From NCBI GenBank assembly GCA_002707495.1, contig PAMZ01000021.1:1-64000 (forward strand): a stretch of DNA of 64,000 nt. Reading direction: 5' to 3'. The notes beneath the pieces are model-generated. The model did not search any database. It was not told the origin of the DNA and worked only from the letters and a program-made list of their open reading frames with translations. The position numbers and the translations under genes are program-made. Positions 24,737-33,881 of the stretch are shown here, one piece after another (position 1 is the stretch's first letter; every line of letters begins with the position of its first letter). The stretch comes from Halobacteriovoraceae bacterium. GTDB taxonomy: Bacteria > Bdellovibrionota > Bacteriovoracia > Bacteriovoracales > Bacteriovoracaceae.

Positions 24737-25750
24737 TTATAGAAAATAATCACGCTCAAGACCAAGCCAGTCCAAGGCATTGAGAGCAAGTAATTTCTGT
24801 TTTATTTTGTCGTTTACTTCTAAGTTGTTTATTAATTTCCCTGGACTATGTTCGCCAAGTGGAAAAGGGTAGTCAGTTCCCATGGCCACTTTGTCCTCAC
24901 CGATTAATTGCACCAAATAGCGCAATACCTGTTGGTCATGGACAAGGCTATCAACCCAAAAATGACCCAAATACTCTTTAGGGTTAACAGGGTTGTCTTT
25001 TGCACAAAGATCAGGTCTTACGTTAAAGCCATGTTCAATTCTTCCTATAGTCATAGGAAAACTTCCTCCTCCATGGGCAAAAGCAACTTTAAGTTTTGGA
25101 AAGCGCTTGAAAATACCCCCAAAAATCATGGAGCAAATGGCCCGTGAACTTTCTGCCGGCATACCCACAAGCCAGGGAAGCCAGTATTCTTCCATTTGTG
25201 ACTTTCCCATCATGTCCCAAGGGTGCACAAAAAGACACATATTCTTTTCTTCCAGGGCAGCATAAACATCAAAAAGTTCCGGAGCATTGAGATTCCACTC
25301 ATTGATATGAGAGCCAATTTCGACACCAGGAACGCCCATCTTGTGGAGTCGTTCAATTTCTTGAATCGCAAGTTTGGGTGACTGCATAGGAAGGGTTCCT
25401 AGAGGTACGAAGCGCTTACGATGTTTTTCACAAACATTAAAAATATGGTCATTTAAGTACTGAGCGATATAGAGACCATCTTGAGGTTTGGTCCAATAGC
25501 AAAACATAACGGGAACAGTGGAGAGAACCTGTACGTCTAAATTGAAACCATCCATGTCATGTAATCTCGATTCAGCGTTATAGCAGTTTTTATGGATTTG
25601 TCTGAAGAAATTGCCTGAATCATCCACCATATCGGCGCCACAACAATCTGCATGTTCATGTAGTTCTATAAAACCACCGTATCCAAAACGATCTTTAAAT
25701 TTTGGAATCTCAGGGGGAAGAATATGGGTGTGGATATCGACTTTAAACAT
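24737..25750 (-). CDS. nbaD: 2-amino-3-carboxymuconate-6-semialdehyde decarboxylase (ACMSD)
   Basis: The 337-residue amidohydrolase-fold enzyme keeps the metal ligands HTH (residues 7-9), FVHPWDM, FAHGGGSFP and GTDYPFPLGE. Long stretches are near identical to animal ACMSD as I recall it (for example LSTVPVMFCYW, YWLPWLVGMPAE, NPVNPKEYLG). It decarboxylates the ring-opening product of 3-hydroxyanthranilate to 2-aminomuconate semialdehyde, which diverts carbon from quinolinate/NAD to complete catabolism. Its start overlaps the stop of the dioxygenase gene by one base, and it is part of the minus-strand operon. Confidence 0.95.
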   Translation of the reverse strand: MFKVDIHTHILPPEIPKFKDRFGYGGFIELHEHADCCGADMVDDSGNFFRQIHKNCYNAESRLHDMDGFNLDVQVLSTVPVMFCYWTKPQDGLYIAQYLNDHIFNVCEKHRKRFVPLGTLPMQSPKLAIQEIERLHKMGVPGVEIGSHINEWNLNAPELFDVYAALEEKNMCLFVHPWDMMGKSQMEEYWLPWLVGMPAESSRAICSMIFGGIFKRFPKLKVAFAHGGGSFPMTIGRIEHGFNVRPDLCAKDNPVNPKEYLGHFWVDSLVHDQQVLRYLVQLIGEDKVAMGTDYPFPLGEHSPGKLINNLEVNDKIKQKLLALNALDWLGLERDYFL

Positions 25751-26277
25751 TACCAGGTCTTCCCATTAATATGGCCGCACTCACACTTCCCAGCATCGGA
25801 ATTATAATAACGATCAAAGACAGCACCGAAATCAGTTTCAATATTTTTGAGATGAAAAAACTCTTCATAGAGTTTTTTTCCACAGTTTTTGCAATACCAT
25901 TGAAGCCCATCTCTATCCTCAGGTGTCCTGGTTTTTTCAATCACCAGACCCACTGAGCCTTCGCTTCTTTGAGGAGAGTGGGGGACTCCAGCAGGCAACA
26001 TAAAGATTTCTCCGGCTTTAATAGGCACTTCCTCGAATTTTCCTTCTTTATTAATAATACGAAGAAAAATTTCGCCTTCTAATTGATAGAAAAATTCATC
26101 CGTTTCGTTGACATGAAAATCAGTTCTAGCATTAGGGCCACCTACTACCATGACAATAAAAGAGGAGTCTTTAAAGATAACCTTATTTCCAACCGGAGGT
26201 TTTAAAAGTTCACGATTCTCTTCGATCCAATTCATAAAAGAAAAAGGGTTATTCAATCTAGAGTATTGAGCTTCCAT
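25750..26277 (-). CDS. nbaC: 3-hydroxyanthranilate 3,4-dioxygenase
   Basis: From the ATG at 26277, which overlaps the deaminase stop by one base, the product is 175 residues starting [14 protein letters not shown]. The cupin iron site is [18 protein letters not shown] (His, Glu) plus VPHSPQR (His). The C-terminal rubredoxin-like site is CKNCGKK with GKCECGH, as in bacterial enzymes of this family. It cleaves 3-hydroxyanthranilate to 2-amino-3-carboxymuconate semialdehyde. An upstream extension to 26304 would overlap the deaminase gene more and is not favoured. Confidence 0.95.
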   Translation of the reverse strand: MEAQYSRLNNPFSFMNWIEENRELLKPPVGNKVIFKDSSFIVMVVGGPNARTDFHVNETDEFFYQLEGEIFLRIINKEGKFEEVPIKAGEIFMLPAGVPHSPQRSEGSVGLVIEKTRTPEDRDGLQWYCKNCGKKLYEEFFHLKNIETDFGAVFDRYYNSDAGKCECGHINGKTW

Positions 26278-26699
26278 TAAGACTCCTTCAGGGCAGCGAT
26301 GCACTTCAACTCAATAGCAATGGGAGTTGGAAGGCAATTTATTTCTAAAGTGGTTCGGCAAGGGGGATTGTCTCCGAAATACTCCTTCCAAAGTTCATTA
26401 TAAACTTTGAAATCGTCGCTCATATTAGTAAGAAAAACGGTGACATCTACCAAGTCCTCCCAGCTCGCACCGGAAGATTCTAGTATGGCCTTAACGTTAT
26501 TGAAAACGCTATGGCATTGCTCTGCAATATCATACTCTGCAATTTCACCTTTATCATTTAATGTGACACCTGGTATTTCTTTTGAACCTTTTTTCCTAGG
26601 ACCCACGCCGGATAGAAAAAGAAGGTTTCCAACACGACGTGCATGTGGATACGCGCCAACTGGTTCAGGGGCAGTTTCGGAATTATAGATATCAGACAT
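26277..26699 (-). CDS. nbaF: RidA-family 2-aminomuconate deaminase
   Basis: The 140-residue YjgF/RidA-fold protein has the family signature [20 protein letters not shown] with its Arg and Glu, and [16 protein letters not shown]. Its place immediately before the dioxygenase and ACMSD genes, and its resemblance to NbaF/AmnD-type proteins, favour 2-aminomuconate deaminase (to 4-oxalocrotonate) over a general imine deaminase. It is the first gene of the minus-strand operon that runs to the carboxylesterase. Confidence 0.85.
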   Translation of the reverse strand: MSDIYNSETAPEPVGAYPHARRVGNLLFLSGVGPRKKGSKEIPGVTLNDKGEIAEYDIAEQCHSVFNNVKAILESSGASWEDLVDVTVFLTNMSDDFKVYNELWKEYFGDNPPCRTTLEINCLPTPIAIELKCIAALKES

Positions 26700-26812
26700 A
26701 GTTGACCTTTTTGGGCAAAATTCTACATAGATAGTTTGCTACTGTTGATATGCAAAGCATTAAAAGACGTTTTGCTTTTTACAAAGTGAACTACTCAATG
26801 CACAATGACCCA

Positions 26813-28402
26813 ATGAAGTATCTCTTTATTCTTTCGTTCTTTTTTTCAACACTAAGCTTTGCCAATATTTGTGTGAAGATCCCAAATTTCGAGACAGAAG
26901 CTTATAGCTTTAGAGACGATATCGATATTTTTGCCAGCGATGGAGTAGAAATTCACGGAAATCTCTTTAAACCTAAAAAAGCTGGAAAACTTCCATTAAT
27001 CGTTTTCGTAAATTCATGGGTTTTAGAGGAGCATGAATACTTTAAACAAGCTAAAGAACTAGCAAGTGCTGGCTATCTTGTTTTCAGCTATTCAACTCGA
27101 GGCTGGGGTTGTTCTGGTGGAAAAATCGAAGCTATTGGACCTAGAGATATTGAAGATCTTGAAACGGTTCTAAATTGGATAGAAAATAATACGCCGGTTG
27201 ATTCAGCTAATATTGGTATGAGTGGTATTTCCTATGGCGGAGGGATGTCTTTGATGGCAGCCGCCAAAGTTGATCGAATCAAAACTGTAGCAGCTATGAG
27301 TGCTTGGGGTTCCCTTACAGATGCCATTTATGGAGCGAATACTCCAAGACAATTTTGGGCCTCAAGTCTTATTGCTACCGGTGCAGTTATTGGAGAGGTA
27401 GATACGAAACTATTAAAACTTTTTAAAGCATTGATTACCCATGAAGGCACAGGGCCAGCTATCAATTGGGCCAATGAACGTTCTCCGATAGAATTCATAG
27501 AACTGGTAAATCGAAAACAAATTCCCATTTATATTTCTAATAATTTTGGAGATAATCTTTTTCAACCGAATAATATTCTCGATTATTTTCAAAAACTCAG
27601 AGTTCCAAAGATATTAGATTTAAACCAAGGTACCCATGCATCAGCCGAAATTTCAGGTCTTATTTATGGAGACAATTTTAGTTTCTCTCGAATGCAGGCT
27701 TGGTTTGACTACTGGCTTAAAGGTGAGCCCCAAACAGGCTTAAAATTTAATGAGATAAGTATGCAGCTTGATTTAAAAACTAAGCGAGAATATTTTTCTG
27801 CTACTAACTTTTTTAAGGCTCCTGAGCTGAAATTAAATCTCACTCCTAGAGGTTATATTTCGCATGGTGGGCTAAGTACGCAAGTCTCGAGTAATGAGGA
27901 CATAGATACAATATATTCAGGAGTCGATACGCGAGCGAGTTCAGGAATTCCCGTATTGTCTGCTATGTTAGATGGTCATTTAAGAATACCTGTTTTTAAT
28001 ACGCTTCCTTGGATTCAAAGAGTAAATGGCATTTATTATAAGTCTAAGAGGTTTAAAAAGGGATTAAAGCTTAGAGGTATTCCAAAGCTTAGACTTACAA
28101 CCTCAAGTGAAGGGAAGCATTATCAATTATTAGCCTATCTTTATGATCGCAGCCCTCTTGGAGTGACAAGGTTGATTACTCATGGAGCTGCAACTAGTGT
28201 GCATCATGACGGTAAGAAAGAAGTTTTCGACTTGGATTTAGTGGCCACGGCTTATGATCTTGATCCGGGGCATTCGCTGGTTTTGGCCATTGACACTGAA
28301 GATCTTCTCTACGCAAAGCCATTGCATTTAATACCTTATGAGACCAAGATTCATTTTTCACAGTCTCATATTAATGAACTGAGGTTACCTGTTATCGATT
28401 AA
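26813..28402 (+). CDS. Secreted S15/CocE-like alpha/beta hydrolase
   Basis: From the ATG at 26813 the protein is 529 residues with a signal peptide (MKYLFILSFFFSTLSFA). An alpha/beta hydrolase domain (about 25-310) has GISYGGGMSL (Ser nucleophile), a later DNLFQP (Asp) and QGTHAS (His). A C-terminal beta-rich domain follows, as in CocE/NonD X-Pro dipeptidyl peptidases. An earlier ATG at 26750 would give a 21-residue N-terminal extension; neither start has a clear SD. It lies alone on the plus strand inside the kynurenine cluster and overlaps the ALDH 3' end by 11 bp. The substrate could be a peptide or an ester. Confidence 0.75.
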   Translation: MKYLFILSFFFSTLSFANICVKIPNFETEAYSFRDDIDIFASDGVEIHGNLFKPKKAGKLPLIVFVNSWVLEEHEYFKQAKELASAGYLVFSYSTRGWGCSGGKIEAIGPRDIEDLETVLNWIENNTPVDSANIGMSGISYGGGMSLMAAAKVDRIKTVAAMSAWGSLTDAIYGANTPRQFWASSLIATGAVIGEVDTKLLKLFKALITHEGTGPAINWANERSPIEFIELVNRKQIPIYISNNFGDNLFQPNNILDYFQKLRVPKILDLNQGTHASAEISGLIYGDNFSFSRMQAWFDYWLKGEPQTGLKFNEISMQLDLKTKREYFSATNFFKAPELKLNLTPRGYISHGGLSTQVSSNEDIDTIYSGVDTRASSGIPVLSAMLDGHLRIPVFNTLPWIQRVNGIYYKSKRFKKGLKLRGIPKLRLTTSSEGKHYQLLAYLYDRSPLGVTRLITHGAATSVHHDGKKEVFDLDLVATAYDLDPGHSLVLAIDTEDLLYAKPLHLIPYETKIHFSQSHINELRLPVID

Positions 28403-29810
28403 TACAAATATTCTTAGTATTCGAAAAAAACTTCAAGATATACTGACCACCTTCTCGTCCTCGACCAGAGTCTTTCATACCACCAAAAGGAGTGCGAAGA
28501 TCTCGCAAAAGCCACGTGTTAATCCATAAGATACCGGAATCAATTTGAAGTGCGACTCGTTTGGCTTTTTCAATATCTTGGGTCCAAAGACTTCCTGCTA
28601 GACCATAGCGATTGGCATTGGCCATATTAATCACTTCTTCTTCGGACTCAAAGGGCTCAATTGTAGCAACAGGCCCAAAAATCTCTTCTTGATTGGTAAG
28701 GCAATTTTGATTTAAGCCTTCAATTAAAGTGGGCATGATAAAAAAGCCTGGCTCCTTGAGAGCTTTTCCACCAGTGAGAATTTTTCCCCCTTCGGACTTT
28801 GCTGTCTCAATGGCTTTCAAGATTTTATCGAAATGAGCTTTTGAAACCACGGCTCCTTGTTGGCTGGATTCATCTAGTGGATCACCTTGTTTTAGACCAT
28901 TAACTTTGGCAACGAGATCTGTTTTAAATTTTTCATAAATGCTCTTTTCAACCAATATGCGCGAGCCACAAAGACAAATTTGGCCTTGGTTTGCAAAAGC
29001 TGCTCTTAGGGTCGTTTCCAATGTTTTTTCATAATCACAATCTGAAAAAACGATTGTGGCATTTTTCCCACCCATCTCTAAATGTAATCTCTTCATGGTG
29101 CTGGCTGAAGCTTCAGCGATTTTCTGACCGGTCATGGTTGAACCAGTAAATGAGATGGCGAGAATATCTTGGTGAGTGGAAATCGCCTCTCCAACTTCAT
29201 GTCCAAGACCATGAACGATATTCAATACTCCTGGAGGAAGTCCAATTCTCTCACAAGTTTTACCGAGCATATAAGCTGTCATGGGAGTAACTTCACTTGG
29301 TTTGGCCACTACTGTGTTTCCAGAAGCAAGTGCAGGAGCTACTTTCCAGGAAAAGAGATAAAGAGGGAGATTCCAAGGTGAGATACAGGCAACAACTCCA
29401 AGAGGTGAGTAGTAAACAGTATTTTCGCCGGCATCAAGTGTGTTAAAGCTCTCAGTCCCAAATTTTAGAATTTCATCAGCAAAGAATCTAAAGTTTTGAA
29501 TCGATCTTGGAATATCCACTGAGCGAGCAAGACTTATTGGCTTTCCATTGTCGATGCATTCAGCTCTTGCATAGTCTTCTAAGTTTTTTTCAATATCATC
29601 TGCAATGGCATGAAGATATTTTGATCTTTCACTCTGGGATAATTTCGACCAAGTTTTAAAGGCTTCTTTTGAAGCTCTCACGGCAAGTTCTACATCTTCT
29701 CTTTTGGAGCGGGGAATCTCTCCATAAACTTCTCCCGTAGCGGGATTAATATTAGGGATATAGTCAGTGGTGGTTTGCTCAATACCTGCAATATAATTGG
29801 TAATTTTCAT
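28392..29810 (-). CDS. nbaE: 2-aminomuconate semialdehyde dehydrogenase (aldehyde dehydrogenase family)
   Basis: This is a full-length 472-residue ALDH with the NAD-binding region SFTGSTMTGQKIA, the catalytic Glu in LEMGGKNATIVF and the catalytic Cys in NQGQICLCGSRI, plus IFGPVATIEPF. It is translationally coupled by ATGA overlap to the upstream kynurenine formamidase gene. That context, and the presence of ACMSD and aminomuconate deaminase nearby, assigns it to oxidation of 2-aminomuconate 6-semialdehyde to 2-aminomuconate. On sequence alone 2-hydroxymuconic semialdehyde dehydrogenase would be equally possible. Confidence 0.85.
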   Translation of the reverse strand: MKITNYIAGIEQTTTDYIPNINPATGEVYGEIPRSKREDVELAVRASKEAFKTWSKLSQSERSKYLHAIADDIEKNLEDYARAECIDNGKPISLARSVDIPRSIQNFRFFADEILKFGTESFNTLDAGENTVYYSPLGVVACISPWNLPLYLFSWKVAPALASGNTVVAKPSEVTPMTAYMLGKTCERIGLPPGVLNIVHGLGHEVGEAISTHQDILAISFTGSTMTGQKIAEASASTMKRLHLEMGGKNATIVFSDCDYEKTLETTLRAAFANQGQICLCGSRILVEKSIYEKFKTDLVAKVNGLKQGDPLDESSQQGAVVSKAHFDKILKAIETAKSEGGKILTGGKALKEPGFFIMPTLIEGLNQNCLTNQEEIFGPVATIEPFESEEEVINMANANRYGLAGSLWTQDIEKAKRVALQIDSGILWINTWLLRDLRTPFGGMKDSGRGREGGQYILKFFSNTKNICINR

Positions 29811-30433
29811 AATTCCCTCAAAATAGCGCGAACTGGAGAAGCATCTGCTTTGGTTAAATTCAGTGGAAGTGCGATGAGCTCGTATTTTCCATCTGAAATT
29901 TTGGATAAATCGATTCCTTCCAGAATGGACATCTTAGCTTTTGAAATAGCTTGATGAGCAATGAGATCTTTCGCTTTAGATAGATCCACAGAAGGGGTAT
30001 CAATTCCAACTAAGATGACATTTTTTGTAGCAAGCATTTCAATTAGCTCCACTGATAGAGCACAAAATTCAGGTTCCCAAATATTGTGATTAGTAACACT
30101 ATTGGTTCGAAAGAGAACTCTCGGAGTATTGATTTCAACTTGAAAATCAGAAGGCCTAATCCGTTCACCTTTTTTAGTTTGTACTTCAATCACTTGGCAT
30201 TCACCAATATAGTTGGAAAGAGTGATGTCTCCCATACCACCTCCTGTAGGTGAGTAGTGTCGCGGGGCATCTGTGTGTGCGCCTAGGTGAGTGGTGGTTG
30301 TCATGGTGCATAGATCAAGATGATTACCAGCCTCAAAACTCATCAATTCTGTGAGTTTGAACTTGGTGTCTCCAGGAAACACTGCATAGTCTTCCGTAAT
30401 TGGAGGAGAAATATCATATATTTTTCTAAGCAT
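29807..30433 (-). CDS. kynB: Kynurenine formamidase (KynB, cyclase family)
   Basis: The 208-residue product has the metal-binding cyclase motif THLGAHTDAPRHY (HxGxHxDxP) and VLVGIDTPSVDL, the hallmark of bacterial KynB. It hydrolyses N-formylkynurenine to kynurenine and formate, the second step after tryptophan 2,3-dioxygenase, which is not in the window. It heads a two-gene minus-strand operon with the dehydrogenase (ATGA overlap) and is divergent, by 62 bp, from the oxalocrotonate decarboxylase-kynureninase-KMO operon, so the two probably share a control region. Confidence 0.92.
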   Translation of the reverse strand: MLRKIYDISPPITEDYAVFPGDTKFKLTELMSFEAGNHLDLCTMTTTTHLGAHTDAPRHYSPTGGGMGDITLSNYIGECQVIEVQTKKGERIRPSDFQVEINTPRVLFRTNSVTNHNIWEPEFCALSVELIEMLATKNVILVGIDTPSVDLSKAKDLIAHQAISKAKMSILEGIDLSKISDGKYELIALPLNLTKADASPVRAILREL

Positions 30434-30495
30434 GCTTTCCTTGTCTATCAGAGGCTAAATTCATATTATCTTCAAGGTACTAAAGGGATAAAACT

Positions 30496-31272
30496 ATGGA
30501 AACTGAAAAACTTTTGGAGATGGCAAAAACCCTCCATGACGCAAGGATAAATGCAAAAGCTCTGCCTCAATTCTCTAGTCAAATTGAGTTCAGTAGATCT
30601 GAAGCTTACTCAATACAAGAGATGGGAATTCAACTTCGAGTAGACTCAGGTGAGAAATATATGGGTCTAAAAATGGGTCTTACCTCTGAAAAAAAACGCC
30701 AGCAAATGAACCTCGATGCACCACTTTATGGAGTTCTTACAGATAAAATGCAAGTGAGCGGAGTTTATCAACTTAAAGGTCAAATTCATCCTAAAATTGA
30801 GCCTGAGATTGTTTTTTATATAAATGATGATCTAAGCGGGGATGTGACTCGCGAAGAAGTTTTAAATGCTTGTTCAGCAGTCGGTCCTGCACTGGAAATT
30901 TTGGATTCTCGCTATGAAGGGTTTAAATATTTTTCCATGGAAGATGTCATTGCTGACAATTCATCGTCCTCACAATTTATATTAGGTCCAAAAATTGAAA
31001 ATTTTAAAGATATGGATCTCAAAAATTTAAAAATGGAAATGAAAGTAAATGGAGAGACGGTTGAAGTGGGAACGTCTTCTGATATTTCAGGCGATCCTGT
31101 TGTCTCAGTTATTCAATTAGCGAGTCTTATGGCCGAGCGTGATCAATATATACCAGCGGGAAGTTTTGTTTTAGCGGGTGCTGCTACTGCGGCAGTAAAA
31201 CTAGAAGCAGGGATGAAAATTAGTCTTGATGTGGACGGTATGCAAGAATTTAGCGTAAAGATAGAAGGATAA
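30496..31272 (+). CDS. nbaG: 4-oxalocrotonate decarboxylase / 2-oxopent-4-enoate hydratase family
   Basis: The 258-residue protein has the fumarylacetoacetase-like hydratase/decarboxylase motifs GLKMGLTSEKK, KIEPEIVFYI, ALEILDSRYEGFKY and DNSSSSQFILG, with the metal-binding acidic residues present. Decarboxylases and hydratases of this family are hard to separate. Given the aminomuconate deaminase, whose product is 4-oxalocrotonate, decarboxylation to 2-oxopent-4-enoate is the likely step. It is the first gene of the plus-strand operon, 3 bp before kynureninase. Confidence 0.88.
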   Translation: METEKLLEMAKTLHDARINAKALPQFSSQIEFSRSEAYSIQEMGIQLRVDSGEKYMGLKMGLTSEKKRQQMNLDAPLYGVLTDKMQVSGVYQLKGQIHPKIEPEIVFYINDDLSGDVTREEVLNACSAVGPALEILDSRYEGFKYFSMEDVIADNSSSSQFILGPKIENFKDMDLKNLKMEMKVNGETVEVGTSSDISGDPVVSVIQLASLMAERDQYIPAGSFVLAGAATAAVKLEAGMKISLDVDGMQEFSVKIEG

Positions 31273-31275
31273 AAA

Positions 31276-32526
31276 ATGTATAATTCAAAACATAACGATT
31301 TAAATGCTGCTAAAGAATTAGATCTAGAGTACCCAAGTCAAAGAAACCATTTTCATTTTCCCGAGGTTCCCGCAGGAGAAGATTGTTTGTATTTTTGCGG
31401 ACACTCTCTTGGACTTATGCCAAAAGATGCACAGACTGCCATCGACACAGAGCTAGATTCATGGAGAAAATATGGGGTTGAAGGACATTTTAATGGTCCA
31501 TACCCTTGGCTTCCGTATCATGAAAATATCACGAAAAGCTTTGCTAATCTTGTGGGTGCAAAAGAGACTGAAGTGGTAGCGATGAATACGCTTACTGTGA
31601 ACCTTCATCTCATGCTTGTTTCGTTCTATAGACCGACTAAAACTCGCTATAAGATATTGATTGAAAATAACACATTCCCTTCAGATAAATATGCGGTGGA
31701 TTCTCAGGTGAGATTTCATGGTTATGAAAACGCCGTTGTAGAATTAGTACCCGACGAGGGGAAAAAGACGGTTTCTCCAGAGAGTCTATTAAAGCAGATT
31801 GAAGAACTTGGTGACGAGTTAGCTCTTGTTATGCTTGGGAATTGTAATTATCTTTCCGGACAGAAATTTGATATGAAAGCCATAAGCCAAAAAGCTCATA
31901 GCGTGGGTGCGTTGTGTGGATTTAATATGGCCCATGGTGCTGGGAATTTAGATGCAAATCTTAGTGACTCAGGAGCTGATTTCGCAGTTTGGTGTTCATA
32001 TAAATATTTAAACTCAGGGCCTGGAGGCCTCGCAGGTTGTTTTGTGAATGAACGTCACCATTCTGACCCTAAAATTCCTCGTTTTGAAGGTTGGTGGGGA
32101 CATGATAAGTCTAGTCGATTTAAGATGGGACCAGAATTTGAGCCGATTCAAAGTGTAGAGGCTTGGCAATTGTCAAACCCTCCTATCTTTCAATTAGCGA
32201 GTATGCGTGCCAGCATGAACTTGTTTGATAAGGTCGGTATTAAAAATTTAAGATCTCGTGGGGATAAGATTACAAGCTATCTTGAATTTCTTTTTCACGA
32301 AAACCTAGGTGACGATATCGAAGTCGTAACTCCGAAGGAACGTGGATCAATGCTTTGTATTCAACTTAAAAAAGATCCAAAATCAATGGTAGAAAAACTG
32401 GGAAAAAGAGGAGTCTTTCTTGATTTTAGAGAGCCAGATATCTTAAGAGTTTGTCCAACAGCGATGTATAATAGTTTTGAAGATTGCTTTAAACTCGTTC
32501 AAGTTCTTAAAGAGAGTCTTGCATGA
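31276..32526 (+). CDS. kynU: Kynureninase
   Basis: This is a 416-residue PLP enzyme of the kynureninase type: it has YFCGHSLGLMP, a substrate loop region FNGPYPWLPYHE, the PLP lysine in WCSYKYLNSGPGG and RFEGWWGHDKSSRF, all characteristic. It converts 3-hydroxykynurenine (or kynurenine) to 3-hydroxyanthranilate (or anthranilate) plus alanine. Its stop overlaps the KMO start (ATGA), so the two steps are translationally linked. The length is normal and no residue looks missing. Confidence 0.95.
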   Translation: MYNSKHNDLNAAKELDLEYPSQRNHFHFPEVPAGEDCLYFCGHSLGLMPKDAQTAIDTELDSWRKYGVEGHFNGPYPWLPYHENITKSFANLVGAKETEVVAMNTLTVNLHLMLVSFYRPTKTRYKILIENNTFPSDKYAVDSQVRFHGYENAVVELVPDEGKKTVSPESLLKQIEELGDELALVMLGNCNYLSGQKFDMKAISQKAHSVGALCGFNMAHGAGNLDANLSDSGADFAVWCSYKYLNSGPGGLAGCFVNERHHSDPKIPRFEGWWGHDKSSRFKMGPEFEPIQSVEAWQLSNPPIFQLASMRASMNLFDKVGIKNLRSRGDKITSYLEFLFHENLGDDIEVVTPKERGSMLCIQLKKDPKSMVEKLGKRGVFLDFREPDILRVCPTAMYNSFEDCFKLVQVLKESLA

Positions 32527-33881
32527 AAATGATTGTGGCCGGAGCAGGACTGGTCGGTTGTGCGATGGCGATTGCTCTCAAACAAGAAGGCCATGAAGTA
32601 GAGCTGATTGAAAAAAGATCAGATCCTAGACTTCAAGATTTGTCATCCGGTCGTTCCATCAATTTGATCGTTACCGCTAAGGCCATTAATCTATTCCAGC
32701 AACTTGGTATTTGGGACGATGTAAAAAAGATTACGGTTCCCGTTTATGGTCGAATGATGCACTCGGTGGAAGGTGAGCTTACCTATCAGGCTTATGGACG
32801 AGATGATTCGGAATATAATAACTCTATTTCTCGCGGCATGATGAATAATCTTCTTTTAGATAAGGTCGAAGAATTTGATATTCCTATCCATTTTGAAAAA
32901 GAAGTCTCTCAAATTGATTTAAAAGCTCGAAAGATCATTTTTGAGGACGGTGGTATAAGCTATGACAAATTATTTGGCTGCGATGGCGCAGGATCCCCTG
33001 TAAGAGCAGCTTTAATTAGTGAACTGGGTAAAAGTGCAAGCTATCAAGTTGAACCGTTAGGAGTTGATTATAAAGAATTTTTAATGCCTGCAGATAGATC
33101 AGGTAATTATGCTATCGATGAGCGCTCCCTTCATATTTGGCCTCGAGGAAAACATTTTTTAATGGCGCTTCCTAATTTAGAGGGAAGCTTCACTATGACT
33201 CTTTATATGCCAACAGAATGGTTTAAAGAGTATGATACTGAAGAAAAAATCGAAGCTTATTTTAAAGAATTTTATCCAGATGTTCTTGAGTTTCTTCCAA
33301 ATTTCACAAAAGAGTATTTTAAAAATCCTGAAGGCTTTTTAGGGACGGTTCGGATGAATCCTTGGATTTATGAAGACTCTGTTGCTTTATTAGGAGATGC
33401 AGCTCACGCGATTGTTCCTTTTTTCGGACAAGGAATGAATTGTGGTATGTCTGATATTCAGTTCATAAGAGAGAGAATGAAAGCTCATGGTGAAGATTGG
33501 TCTCAGATCTTAAAAGAATATCAGTCTCACCAAAAGCCTAATGGTGATGCTATTGCAGATTTATCGCTGGAAAACTTTGAGGAAATGAGTGCTAAAGTAG
33601 GCGATGAGCGTTTCTTATTTAAAAAGAGGGTAGAAAAGGTTTTAGAAAATAAATTTCCAGATACCTATAGATCTCGCTATGGAATGACGGTTTATACACT
33701 CATACCTTATCATCAGGCATTAGCGGCTGGCGAAATTCAACAGGAGCTACTTGATGAGCTTATACGTGATATCGATGATATTGAACAATTAGATCTAAAT
33801 AAGGCCAAGAGTTTGATTGATGGAATGTTACTTCCGTGGCTTAAAAAAAGAGAACTCGACCTTACTAAGCATCCTTTTTAG
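32523..33881 (+). CDS. kmo: Kynurenine 3-monooxygenase (FAD-dependent)
   Basis: The 452-residue flavoprotein monooxygenase has the FAD dinucleotide fold VAGAGLVGCAMAIAL, RSINLIVTAKAI, the DG motif region FGCDGAGSPVR and GDAAHAIVPFFGQGMNCG. These are KMO-specific in combination. It hydroxylates kynurenine at C3 with NAD(P)H and O2. It is the last gene of the plus-strand operon, and its stop overlaps by 4 bp the stop of the opposing lipoprotein gene. The C-terminal membrane-anchor helix of eukaryotic KMO is not evident. Confidence 0.95.
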   Translation: MKMIVAGAGLVGCAMAIALKQEGHEVELIEKRSDPRLQDLSSGRSINLIVTAKAINLFQQLGIWDDVKKITVPVYGRMMHSVEGELTYQAYGRDDSEYNNSISRGMMNNLLLDKVEEFDIPIHFEKEVSQIDLKARKIIFEDGGISYDKLFGCDGAGSPVRAALISELGKSASYQVEPLGVDYKEFLMPADRSGNYAIDERSLHIWPRGKHFLMALPNLEGSFTMTLYMPTEWFKEYDTEEKIEAYFKEFYPDVLEFLPNFTKEYFKNPEGFLGTVRMNPWIYEDSVALLGDAAHAIVPFFGQGMNCGMSDIQFIRERMKAHGEDWSQILKEYQSHQKPNGDAIADLSLENFEEMSAKVGDERFLFKKRVEKVLENKFPDTYRSRYGMTVYTLIPYHQALAAGEIQQELLDELIRDIDDIEQLDLNKAKSLIDGMLLPWLKKRELDLTKHPF

